Notes under the pieces: generated by a model
Seen by the model: the letters and a program-made list of their open reading frames with translations, nothing else
The model's database searches: none
What the model was told of the DNA's origin: nothing
Part shown: positions 16,607 through 23,474 of the stretch, piece by piece
Layout of the letters: each line of letters opens with the position of its first letter
How positions within the stretch are numbered: the stretch's first letter is position 1
Program-made: the position numbers and the translations under genes
Source: JBDKUD01 sp050943315
GTDB taxonomy: Bacteria > Bacillota > Syntrophomonadia > Syntrophomonadales > Syntrophomonadaceae
Reading direction: 5' to 3'
DNA length: 30,499 bases
Assembly (NCBI GenBank): GCA_050943315.1
Contig: JBMNOY010000023.1
Location: 1 to 30,499, forward strand

Positions 16607-16879
16607 ATGGGTTTAATCGAAAAAAAAGAGTTGAATTTAATGATTTCACCAAAAATACAGGGCAACATGGAAGAAAAAGGTATACTTGCTGAAGATGTTG
16701 AGAAAGTAGTGGCACATTCCCGAACAACCGGACAACGCTTTTTCAATCCTGAAGATTCCAGCTATCTGGCTAATTTGCGCATTAACAATGTTACTTACTG
16801 GGTACAGTACAAAGAAACAGATGGTGGGATTAATATTATAACTGTTTACTGTCACAGAATGGAAATAGTGAAGGAGTAG
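16607..16879 (+). CDS. Small DUF4258-like protein, stand-alone copy of the C-terminal domain of the large oxidoreductase
   Basis: Ninety residues, function unknown. The core RFFNPEDSSYLANLRINNV, then TYWVQY and VYCHRMEI, is nearly repeated as the last 75 or so residues of the protein encoded at 26880-29255. It has no signal peptide or membrane segment. DUF4258 proteins are often found beside small zinc-finger antitoxins, but here the domain is also fused to a redox enzyme and its partner sits in a metabolic operon. A role as an accessory or scaffold subunit of the redox complex is therefore more likely (inference). Followed after 3 bases by the CxxC protein, and the fused copy is likewise followed by a CxxC gene. 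Confidence 0.7.
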   Translation: MGLIEKKELNLMISPKIQGNMEEKGILAEDVEKVVAHSRTTGQRFFNPEDSSYLANLRINNVTYWVQYKETDGGINIITVYCHRMEIVKE

Positions 16880-16882
16880 ACC

Positions 16883-17089
16883 ATGAAAGAGGAAAATGCA
16901 CTTGATTTGCCATGGATATGTGATAAATGCAAGGAAAAATTGGTACTTAGCAAAGTAAAGGTATGCTATCTGAGCGGTAATTTCGAAGTGGAACTATTGA
17001 AGTGCCCTAAGTGTAATAATGTTTTTATCGGAGAGGATTTGGCTTTGGGCAAAATGTTGGAGGTCGAAAAAGGGTTAGAAGATAAATAA
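16883..17089 (+). CDS. Small CxxC redox/zinc-ribbon protein, copy 1 (DVU_1557-like)
   Basis: Sixty-eight residues with two metal-ligand pairs, WICDKC (Cys13, Cys16) and LKCPKC (Cys41, Cys44), plus Cys28; this resembles a YgiT/MqsA-type zinc ribbon without any DNA-binding domain. The C-terminal IGEDLALGKMLEVEKGLEDK is identical in the second copy at 29259-29465; by hand count the two proteins share 52 of 68 residues. AAGGAG is 6 bases from the ATG. From memory it corresponds to a family named a redox protein in Desulfovibrio vulgaris (DVU_1557). It could be a metal chaperone, an electron carrier or a structural subunit; the sequence does not decide. Confidence 0.75.
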   Translation: MKEENALDLPWICDKCKEKLVLSKVKVCYLSGNFEVELLKCPKCNNVFIGEDLALGKMLEVEKGLEDK

Positions 17090-17151
17090 GTGTGAATTAG
17101 CACTAACCCACGGTAGTTTGTGATAGTTGTCGGATAAAGGAGGGACAGGGC

Positions 17152-17604
17152 ATGGATGAAATGGCTTTCAAAATGTTTAAACTGTTCAATGCAGGCTATT
17201 GCTGTACTCAAATTATGGTCAAAATGGCATTAGATGAAGAAGAAAAAGAGAATGAAGATTTGTTAAGAGTTCTAAATGGTTTCTGTATTGGTATCGGCAG
17301 TACTCCGAAGACATGTGGAGTGCTGACAGCGGGAATTGCGGTCCTGGGCCTTTACGCAGGAAAAGGAAATGATTGTGAATATCCCAAACCAGGGTACTCC
17401 GATATGGTTGATGAATATACAGAATGGTTTGAATCAGAGTTTGGGAGTACCGAATGTGTAGATCTTATAGGTGTAGTAAGTATAACAGATTGGAATACCA
17501 ACCAGGAATATAGATTAAAATGTGGCAATTTATTGATAAAAAGCTATGCAAAGGTACAAGAAATTCTGGCTAACCATGGCTTTGAATTTGGAAGCAGGGA
17601 ATAA
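17152..17604 (+). CDS. C_GCAxxG_C_C family protein (DVU_1555-like)
   Basis: Cysteine-rich helical protein of 150 residues, likely redox- or metal-active, function unknown. Cys17-Cys18 (GYCCTQIM), Cys45 (GFCIGIGST) and Cys55 in TCGVLTAGIAVLGLYAGKG reproduce the family pattern; Cys75, Cys102 and Cys124 follow. The canonical GCAxxG is relaxed here to TCGVLTAG. Strong AAAGGAGGGA ribosome site. Members of this family frequently travel with radical SAM and redox genes. It sits directly before the radical SAM gene (2-base gap), which suggests they act together. Confidence 0.8.
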   Translation: MDEMAFKMFKLFNAGYCCTQIMVKMALDEEEKENEDLLRVLNGFCIGIGSTPKTCGVLTAGIAVLGLYAGKGNDCEYPKPGYSDMVDEYTEWFESEFGSTECVDLIGVVSITDWNTNQEYRLKCGNLLIKSYAKVQEILANHGFEFGSRE

Positions 17605-17606
17605 AT

Positions 17607-19019
17607 GTGTTTATTGATAAAAGGATATGCAAAACACAAAGTTTGTGCCCGGTATGCCTGCATAAAATTGACGCGGAAATATTTTCTCAGGGCAAAAACA
17701 CCTATTTAAAGAAAAGTTGCCCATTTCATGGGACTTTCCAGACAATTGTATGGAAGGGCGATATTCCCATGGAGAAGTGGATTATAAACAAAGAAAGAGC
17801 CCATATTCAAAATCCTCTAACTGAAATAGATAAAGGATGCCCTTATGACTGCGGATTATGCACTGAACACAGACAGCATACCTGTACTGCATTAATTGAG
17901 GTTACTCATAAATGTAACCTGTCTTGCAGTTTTTGTTTTGCGGATTCAAAAGCCTGCCAAAAAGAAGATCCAACCCTGGAAGAAATCAAGCATAGCTATG
18001 AAACTGTCTTTATAGCTTCAAGCAAGTGCAATATACAGCTTTCCGGCGGTGAACCGACAATTCGAAATGACCTGCCGGCAATCATAAGAATGGGAAAAGA
18101 AATAGGCTTTAGTTTTATACAGCTAAATACCAATGGAATTCGTATTGGGGAAGATGAGGAGTTTGTCCAAGAACTTAAGTTGGCCGGATTAAGTTCAATA
18201 TTTCTACAGTTTGACGGTACCAATGATTTAATATATAAAAAACTCCGCGGAAAAGAATTGCTTCAAATTAAAACCAGGGCAATAGAAAACTGCGGTAAGT
18301 ATGGTATAGGAGTAGTATTAGTCCCCACACTGGTTCCGAAGGTAAACGTCGCCAATATAGGTGAAATAATTCGTTTTGCCCTGGAACATATTCATACCGT
18401 TAGAGGCGTACACTTCCAGCCAGTAAGCTATTTTGGAAGGATTCCCAATATTCCTAAGGATGAAGACAGAATTACTCTTTGCGAAGTCATAGAAGAAATA
18501 GAAAGACAGACTAGAGGCAAAATAAAGTCAGAAAGCCTAAAGCCGCCTAAATGCGAAAACTCCTTATGTTCATTTCATGGCAGCTATATATATCTTGAAA
18601 ATGGAGAATTAATGAATATAACTAATAATTCCAGCTGTTGTGTCATAAATGAGCATGATTTAGAAAAGTTAACTGCCGGTGGTTCCTCTGATTCAAGCTG
18701 TTGCTGTAAAGTTCCAAAGGCAGAAGAAGGAGCAGTTAAGGCAATAGAATATGTTTCTCGAAACTGGTCTAACAGACCGTCTAATGATAATCAACAAAAA
18801 CCTGATACTGGTAAAACATCGGGATGGGATAAAATATTAGACAGCATTAATAACAATTCCTTTACCATATCGGCCATGGCTTTTCAGGATGTTTGGAATG
18901 TAGATCTCGAAAGAGTCAAGGATTGCTGCATACATGTGGTGACACCTGATTGCAAATTAATCCCTTTTTGCTTATACAACATAACCAATATTGATGGGAG
19001 TTCATTATATAGACTATAG
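17607..19019 (+). CDS. Cys-rich radical SAM enzyme (TrsS-like)
   Basis: Radical SAM protein of 470 residues. The CxxxCxxC cluster is Cys103-Cys107-Cys110 (THKCNLSCSFCFA), with SGGEPT at 146-151 binding the methionine end of SAM. Before it is an N-terminal zinc-ribbon-like region (Cys14, Cys17, Cys38; then Cys78, Cys82, Cys85, Cys93). After it is a Cys-rich tail with CC at 344-345, CCC at 365-367, CC at 440-441, Cys449 and Cys455, ending LIPFCLYNIT...LYR. This layout matches the MJ0619/tetraether-lipid-synthase-like superfamily. From memory, cluster members are named radical SAM (seleno)protein TrsS; this copy uses only cysteine, with no in-frame TGA. The start is GTG 17607 with AGGGA 6 bases upstream. 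Substrate unknown. Neighbouring CoA-ligase-like, C_GCAxxG and methyltransferase genes recur with it. Confidence 0.85.
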   Translation: MFIDKRICKTQSLCPVCLHKIDAEIFSQGKNTYLKKSCPFHGTFQTIVWKGDIPMEKWIINKERAHIQNPLTEIDKGCPYDCGLCTEHRQHTCTALIEVTHKCNLSCSFCFADSKACQKEDPTLEEIKHSYETVFIASSKCNIQLSGGEPTIRNDLPAIIRMGKEIGFSFIQLNTNGIRIGEDEEFVQELKLAGLSSIFLQFDGTNDLIYKKLRGKELLQIKTRAIENCGKYGIGVVLVPTLVPKVNVANIGEIIRFALEHIHTVRGVHFQPVSYFGRIPNIPKDEDRITLCEVIEEIERQTRGKIKSESLKPPKCENSLCSFHGSYIYLENGELMNITNNSSCCVINEHDLEKLTAGGSSDSSCCCKVPKAEEGAVKAIEYVSRNWSNRPSNDNQQKPDTGKTSGWDKILDSINNNSFTISAMAFQDVWNVDLERVKDCCIHVVTPDCKLIPFCLYNITNIDGSSLYRL

Positions 19020-19058
19020 AATGTTGGTTCAATCACATATGGGAATGAGGAGTTAATC

Positions 19059-20360
19059 ATGAGGGTGACGCCGCTTGAAGATTGGATTATGGAAAAGTCC
19101 GGCATTAATGAAAGAGAACCGAAGATGCTGGAGAAGTACCAAATAAAAAAGATAAAAGAGACCTTGTTCTATGTCAAGAAAAATAGCAGGTTTTACCGCG
19201 AAAAGTTAAGTAGCATAAATGAAGACAAAATAAATACCCTTAGTGATTTTAGCCGTATTCCATTCACATTGCCACATCATATCGGGCACAATCCATTTGA
19301 TTTCTTGTGCGTCCCGCAAAAAGAGGTTAAAAGGATAATAACCATAACAAGTTCCGGTACTACCGGAGAAGAAAAAAGAATCTTTTTCACTGAAGCAGAT
19401 CTTGATTCTACCGTTGATTTTTTTAAATATGGTTTTAAGCCAATGCTTTCCAAGCAGGACAGGGTGCTTGTTCTTTTCCCCGGCAACTCTTATGGGAGTG
19501 TGGGGGATGTAATAAAAAAATCATTAAACGCTTCTGATATTGAGAGCTTTGTACAGGGAGTTATGGTCGATCCTGATGCAACAGCAAACTTTATACTTAA
19601 TAACCGAATAAACGCAATTGTTGCCATACCGATGCAGGTGCTGTATTTTAGCCGGGTACATAGTGAACTCTTCAAGAAGAATATAGATAAGGTACTATTA
19701 AGTGCCGACTATGTTCCTGAAGTTTTGATACGCGAATTAAGCAGTGAATATGGCTGCAAGGTCTTTACCCATTATGGTTCTTCTGAAATGGGTTATGGCG
19801 GAGGGGTTGAATGCGAAGCTTTGAACGGTTACCACTTAAGAGAAGCAGATATATACTTTGAGATTATTAATCCTGATACAGGTAAGCTGGTTGAAGACGG
19901 ACAATACGGAGAAATAGTATTTACCACCTTAACCAGACAGGCTATGCCTTTAATTCGATATAGGACCGGCGATATAGCTTCATTTTCTTCAGCCCCATGT
20001 GAGTGCCGTACTTTTCTAAGGAGTATGACCAGAGCGTTGGGGAGAATAGATAACAGTGTGAAAATAAGCGAGCATGGGTTCATTTGTCTTAGGGAGCTGG
20101 ATGAAATAATATTCAAATTTAAAGAAGTTCTGGATTATAAAGCCTGTATTACCGATCCAGACCTTCTAAAGATTGAAATAGTATCAAAACACAAATCAAT
20201 CCAGGAGGATGTTTATCAAAGTATTAAGAGATTACTGTGTGATAAGCTTGGGTATAAAATAGATTTAACTGTCATTGCCAATCCTGACAGCATGCCGGAA
20301 AAAATAATCAACAGTATGGTAAAAAGAAAGATTAACGATTTTAGGAGAGCTGTAATATGA
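19059..20360 (+). CDS. AMP-forming acyl-CoA ligase-like protein (phenylacetate-CoA-ligase type, DVU_1553-like)
   Basis: Adenylate-forming enzyme of 433 residues, length and layout as in phenylacetate--CoA ligases. The nucleotide loop SSGTTGEEK starts at residue 98; HYGSSEMGYGGG (about 236-247) is the AMP-contact region; LIRYRTGD and a glycine-poor hinge ARALGRIDNSVKISEHG precede the C-terminal subdomain. The acyl substrate is unknown; the YxxSExG-like signature is compatible with an aromatic or other carboxylate. GAGGAG lies 7 bases before the ATG. It overlaps the next gene by 4 bases. Its constant company with cofactor-maturation genes, rather than a catabolic set, suggests that it activates a carboxylate during synthesis of something, or that it acts on the acid made by the aldehyde oxidoreductase. 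Both are inference. Confidence 0.85.
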   Translation: MRVTPLEDWIMEKSGINEREPKMLEKYQIKKIKETLFYVKKNSRFYREKLSSINEDKINTLSDFSRIPFTLPHHIGHNPFDFLCVPQKEVKRIITITSSGTTGEEKRIFFTEADLDSTVDFFKYGFKPMLSKQDRVLVLFPGNSYGSVGDVIKKSLNASDIESFVQGVMVDPDATANFILNNRINAIVAIPMQVLYFSRVHSELFKKNIDKVLLSADYVPEVLIRELSSEYGCKVFTHYGSSEMGYGGGVECEALNGYHLREADIYFEIINPDTGKLVEDGQYGEIVFTTLTRQAMPLIRYRTGDIASFSSAPCECRTFLRSMTRALGRIDNSVKISEHGFICLRELDEIIFKFKEVLDYKACITDPDLLKIEIVSKHKSIQEDVYQSIKRLLCDKLGYKIDLTVIANPDSMPEKIINSMVKRKINDFRRAVI

Positions 20361-21463
20361 AAAACACCAACATTGCAGCCATTATTTTATCCGGCGGCTA
20401 TTCCTCAAGAATGGGGAGTTTTAAGCCGTTTCTCAAGTTCGGGGAAAAATCAGCCATCGAATTGATTGTTGATACTTATAAAAGCGCTGGAATTAGTAAT
20501 ATTATCGTTGTAGCAGGTTATAAAGGCAGTGAAGTGGCAGAAAAACTGAGGAACTCAGGTACGACATGCATACAAAACGAAAACTATGCCCAAGGAATGT
20601 TTACCTCGGTTAAAAAGGGTGTTAAAACGTTGGATACGAGTATTGCAGCCTTTTTTATACAACCGGTGGATATTCCGCTGGTAAAGAAGTATACCATCGA
20701 AGTACTGAAAAACAACTATCTGCAGAGTGACAAAGGTATTATTTATCCTGAATTTTGCGGCAGGAGGGGACATCCGCCGCTGATAGGCTGTAAGTACAAA
20801 AAGGCAATTTTAAGTAGTAACGGAGAAGGTGGACTGAAGAGAATCTTAAATGAATATTCTTCTGATTCGGTAACTGTAGCTGGTTTTGATAAGGCCATAT
20901 TAATGGATATGGATACCAAAGCAGACTTTGAAAAACTACTTGCGTATTTCAATGCTGATGCACCTGACAGGGAAGAGTGTTACAGCATTTTGGACCTATA
21001 CGGAGTGCCGGAGAAAATTATCAGACATAGCAGCAAAGTTGCAGAGGTATCGGTTGAAATTTTACGCAGTTTGAATAACGCGGGATACGAGCTTAACGAA
21101 TATGCCTTGAAGGCTGCGGCGATGCTTCACGATATGGCAAGGATGGAAAAAAACCACGCTCAGGCGGCAGCAAAAATTTTAAAAGAAATTGGGTATGGGA
21201 AGGTAGGCTCGATCGTAGCCAATCATACTGATATTGAAGTAAATGATAAAGGGAATGTTACCGAAAGTGAGATTCTGTATCTCGCTGATAAATTTGTTAA
21301 GGAAGATAGATTAATATCTCTTGAGGGGCGATTCGAGCCGTCTCTTAAAAAGTATCATGATAGCCCTGAAGTATTGAGAAAGATAGAAAATAGAAGGAAT
21401 GCCGCCCATAAGATAATAAAAAAAATTGAGGCTATAACAGGTAAAGGTTTTATATATGGTTAG
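20357..21463 (+). CDS. MobA/MocA-like nucleotidyltransferase fused to an HD domain (DVU_1551-like)
   Basis: Residues 1 to about 195 are a molybdenum-cofactor-type nucleotidyltransferase: LSGGYSSRMGSFKPFLKFG (11-29) is the nucleotide-binding loop, FIQPVDIPLV the metal-binding aspartate motif, and GRRGHPPLI (135-143) resembles the molybdopterin-side motif of CTP:molybdopterin cytidylyltransferases (MocA). Residues about 205-330 are an HD phosphohydrolase: His224, His258-Asp259 (MLHDMAR), His290 and Asp311. Mop-type aldehyde oxidoreductases use molybdopterin cytosine dinucleotide, so a MocA role for the enzyme encoded at 24009 is the simplest reading (inference). The HD half could hydrolyse a nucleotide or a cofactor intermediate. 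ATGA overlap with the CoA ligase gene; overlaps the next gene by 8 bases. Confidence 0.85.
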   Translation: MKNTNIAAIILSGGYSSRMGSFKPFLKFGEKSAIELIVDTYKSAGISNIIVVAGYKGSEVAEKLRNSGTTCIQNENYAQGMFTSVKKGVKTLDTSIAAFFIQPVDIPLVKKYTIEVLKNNYLQSDKGIIYPEFCGRRGHPPLIGCKYKKAILSSNGEGGLKRILNEYSSDSVTVAGFDKAILMDMDTKADFEKLLAYFNADAPDREECYSILDLYGVPEKIIRHSSKVAEVSVEILRSLNNAGYELNEYALKAAAMLHDMARMEKNHAQAAAKILKEIGYGKVGSIVANHTDIEVNDKGNVTESEILYLADKFVKEDRLISLEGRFEPSLKKYHDSPEVLRKIENRRNAAHKIIKKIEAITGKGFIYG

Positions 21464-22061
21464 AAAAATATTCCTGGTGAGACATGGACACATTGATTAT
21501 GGAAGTAAAAAACGTTATATAGGTATAACGGATTTGCCGCTAAGTAATGTCGGCATCGAACAAGTTACCAGGCTAAGGGAGGGTTTTTCAGCTGGGGATA
21601 TTGGCCAGGCTTTTACCAGCCCGTTAAAAAGATGTTTACAGACTACAGAAATCTTGCTTGCGGGTAGTAGCATCAAGAGGGTAGTAATCGATGAATTGAA
21701 GGAGATTAATATGGGACAATGGGAAAACCAGACCATAGATTATATCAGATGCCGTTTTCCAGAACAGTATGCAGAAAGAGGGAAAAATATTGATACCTTT
21801 GTTCCCCCCGGGGGAGAAAGCTTTGCACAGCTGCAAAAAAGAGTGATGACCGCCTTCAACTATATTACTAAAAATGCTGCGGAAAACATTCTTATTATTA
21901 GCCATGCAGGAGTAATCAGGGTGATATTAAGCAAGCTTTTAGATTTTCCTTTGCGGGATATCTTCAAAATAAGTCAGCCTTATGGCTGCATAAACCAGCT
22001 TAGCTGGGATATTACCAGCCATAAATGGATTTGGGAGCAAAAAAATTGCGATGAGCTATAA
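21456..22061 (+). CDS. Histidine phosphatase family protein (CobC/PhoE-like)
   Basis: Phosphoglycerate-mutase-like phosphatase of 201 residues with FLVRHGHIDYG (catalytic His in RHG at 9-11), FTSPLKRCLQTTEIL, EINMGQWENQTIDYI and the second histidine in LIISHAGVIRVIL. It resembles the CobC-like protein at 11345-11968 in layout (INFGDWEGLT there, INMGQWENQT here) but is clearly divergent. Its start lies inside the nucleotidyltransferase-HD gene and it precedes xdhC, so its substrate is probably a phosphorylated or nucleotide intermediate of the same pathway rather than alpha-ribazole phosphate. Confidence 0.85.
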   Translation: MVRKIFLVRHGHIDYGSKKRYIGITDLPLSNVGIEQVTRLREGFSAGDIGQAFTSPLKRCLQTTEILLAGSSIKRVVIDELKEINMGQWENQTIDYIRCRFPEQYAERGKNIDTFVPPGGESFAQLQKRVMTAFNYITKNAAENILIISHAGVIRVILSKLLDFPLRDIFKISQPYGCINQLSWDITSHKWIWEQKNCDEL

Positions 22062-22075
22062 GGAGGGTAAAGAGG

Positions 22076-23164
22076 ATGAGTGCAGATATTTACAAAAGCT
22101 TGAAGAGTGAATTGGATAACGGGAAAAAAGCTGCTGTGGTTTCCTTAATGAACAATGAAATCAGTGGAAGCGATATTTTGTATAAAAAAATTATGGTTAC
22201 AGAAGGGCAGTTGCGTACCTGCAATACTATACATGACCTGGATGAAACTATTGTTGCTAAAATACAGTTAGCTTTGGATACAGGAAACCTTCAATATTTT
22301 CAGGCTGCGAATGGTACAAGTATTTTGATTGAGCCATATTTCCCGGAATCTCGCCTCATAGTTTTGGGTGGCGGGCATATTGCTAAGCCCTTGGTTGAAT
22401 TTGGAGCTAGAGTTGGATTCCTAGTTACTGTTGTTGACGATAGGCCAATGTTCGCCAACCAGGATAGGTTCCCGGATGCTGAAAAGGTAATCTGTGATAG
22501 TTTCAATAATTGCTTCACCAGGCTTAACCTGAATGAATCTTCTTTCGTTGTTATTGTAACCAGGGGACATCGACATGATTATGAGTGCCTGAAACAGGTG
22601 CTGAACTATAAAACAGCGTATACGGGAATGATTGGCTCTAAACGGCGCGTGAAAATTGTTAAAGAACAGCTTTTAAATGAAGGCTACCCAGCTGAACTAT
22701 TAAATAAGGTTAATGCGCCCATTGGACTGGAAATAGGAGCAGTTACACCTGAAGAAATTGCCATATCGATAATTGCCCAGGTAATCAGCTACAGAAGGCT
22801 TAGCCGCACTACTACAGATGATATGGCTTCGGTTAAGGTAAATTGGCCTGAGCTTGACCGGCCGGTACTGGAAGAACTGTGTAAAGATGAAAAGGAACCT
22901 AAGGCTCTTATTACAATTATTGGCACCAAAGGTTCAGTGCCGCGAAAAGCAGGGGCTAAAATGTTGGTATGGCCATATGGAAAGATTATGGGAAGTATTG
23001 GCGGCGGATGTTCCGAAGGAGCAGTAATCAATACAGCCCGGCAGATTATCGGCAGTGGCGGATCAATGATTCAGGATATCGATATGACAGGGCAAATCGC
23101 GGAAGACGAAGGCATGGTTTGCGGTGGTATTATGAAAGTCTTGATAGAAGACTATAACGGTTAA
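22076..23164 (+). CDS. xdhC: XdhC/CoxI-family molybdenum cofactor insertion factor with C-terminal CoxI domain
   Basis: XdhC proteins bind and help sulfurate molybdenum cofactor and insert it into molybdenum hydroxylases. Residues 1-90 look like a CoxI domain reduced to its second half. About 92-240 is the XdhC Rossmann domain (LIVLGGGHIAKPL at 94-106, VTRGHRHDYECL, GMIGSKRRV at 184-192). About 262-362 is a full CoxI domain with GSVPRKAGAKML, MGSIGGGCSEGAVI and VCGG (Cys311, Cys349). In classical XdhC the full CoxI domain precedes the Rossmann domain; here it follows. AAGGAGGG is 8 bases before the ATG. It is the last gene of block A, followed by a strong terminator, and its client is very likely the aldehyde oxidoreductase encoded about 850 bases downstream. 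Confidence 0.9.
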   Translation: MSADIYKSLKSELDNGKKAAVVSLMNNEISGSDILYKKIMVTEGQLRTCNTIHDLDETIVAKIQLALDTGNLQYFQAANGTSILIEPYFPESRLIVLGGGHIAKPLVEFGARVGFLVTVVDDRPMFANQDRFPDAEKVICDSFNNCFTRLNLNESSFVVIVTRGHRHDYECLKQVLNYKTAYTGMIGSKRRVKIVKEQLLNEGYPAELLNKVNAPIGLEIGAVTPEEIAISIIAQVISYRRLSRTTTDDMASVKVNWPELDRPVLEELCKDEKEPKALITIIGTKGSVPRKAGAKMLVWPYGKIMGSIGGGCSEGAVINTARQIIGSGGSMIQDIDMTGQIAEDEGMVCGGIMKVLIEDYNG

Positions 23165-23228
23165 AGCGCACCATAGGCTAGCGATAGTCAGTCTAATACA
23201 ATCGCCGTGCCTATTAATTTAATCTTGA

Positions 23229-23245
23229 TGTTCCAAAACAGAGCG
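23229..23245. promoter_or_regulatory. Putative enhancer (UAS) site B1, degenerate
   Basis: TGTTCCAAAACAGAGCG keeps one perfect TGTTCC half-site and matches the best site (23283-23299) at about 13 of 17 positions. It lies 18 bases upstream of site B2. On its own it would not be called; the tandem arrangement makes it plausible. Confidence 0.35.
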
Positions 23246-23246
23246 G

Positions 23247-23263
23247 TGTTCCGATTTCTAACA
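23247..23263. promoter_or_regulatory. Putative enhancer (UAS) site B2
   Basis: TGTTCCGATTTCTAACA keeps the TGTTCC half-site and the terminal AACA at the right spacing (17 bases). It is 36 bases upstream of the near-perfect site B3 and directly downstream of B1. Confidence 0.5.
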
Positions 23264-23282
23264 ACAGAAGTCATATAAATAA

Positions 23283-23299
23283 TGTTCCATAACGGAACA
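23283..23299. promoter_or_regulatory. Putative enhancer (UAS) site B3, perfect arms
   Basis: TGTTCCATAACGGAACA has perfect 6-base arms around ATAAC. It begins 76 bases before the -24 GG of the block B promoter, against 66 bases for site A2, a difference of about one helical turn. It is almost identical to site A2. Confidence 0.75.
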
Positions 23300-23332
23300 A
23301 TTCTATAAATATATTAGTTATACGTAAAAAAA

Positions 23333-23355
23333 CCCCGTCATTACGGGGCTTTTTT
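23333..23355 (+). terminator. Intrinsic terminator ending block A (bidirectional shape)
   Basis: CCCCGT and ACGGGG pair around CATT, followed by CTTTTTT; seven A precede the stem, so it could work in both directions. It lies 169 bases after the xdhC stop, beyond the UAS sites, and its T-run ends two bases before the -24 element of the next promoter. Confidence 0.85.
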
Positions 23356-23356
23356 G

Positions 23357-23374
23357 TTGGTATGCTTTTTGCTT
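23357..23374 (+). promoter_or_regulatory. Sigma-54 (-24/-12) promoter of block B
   Basis: TTGGTATGCTTTTTGCTT: the invariant GG (23359-23360) and GC (23371-23372) are exactly 12 bases apart, with TTGC at -12. Transcription should start near 23384, giving a leader of about 88 bases before the ferredoxin gene. The 307-base gap 23165-23471 is filled by the three UAS sites, the terminator, this promoter and the leader hairpin. Confidence 0.85.
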
Positions 23375-23427
23375 AATAAACAATAGTGAAAAACCGTTCT
23401 GAATATTAACAGAAAAATAACTAAATT

Positions 23428-23474
23428 AAAGGAGGTGCAACTGGTATCGCAAGTGCGGTAACCAGGCTTTTATG
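23428..23474 (+). promoter_or_regulatory. Ribosome site separated from its ATG by a hairpin
   Basis: A near-ideal AAAGGAGGTG (23428-23437) is 35 bases upstream of the ATG at 23472, too far for normal use, and no start codon lies in frame nearer to it. Bases 23441-23465 can fold into a ten-pair stem, CTGGT-A-TCGC with GCGG-T-(A bulge)-ACCAG, around AAGT. Folding leaves about 11 unpaired bases between GGAGG and ATG, restoring a workable spacing. This resembles the leader hairpins known to bring ribosome site and start codon together in some phage T4 genes. Confidence 0.6.

Noticed and set aside
16607..17089. DUF4258 plus zinc-ribbon pair as a toxin-antitoxin system
   Set aside because: The zinc-ribbon protein has no DNA-binding domain, the pair sits inside a metabolic operon, and the DUF4258-like domain is also fused to a large redox enzyme.
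17530..17633. 23-base near direct repeat (17530-17552 and 17611-17633, 21 of 23 identical)
   Set aside because: AT-rich, coding in two different frames across adjacent genes; probably coincidental or a trace of local slippage, with no functional support.
17607..19019. Selenocysteine in the radical SAM protein
   Set aside because: Although relatives include selenoproteins, the frame here has no in-frame TGA before its stop and all expected positions are cysteine.
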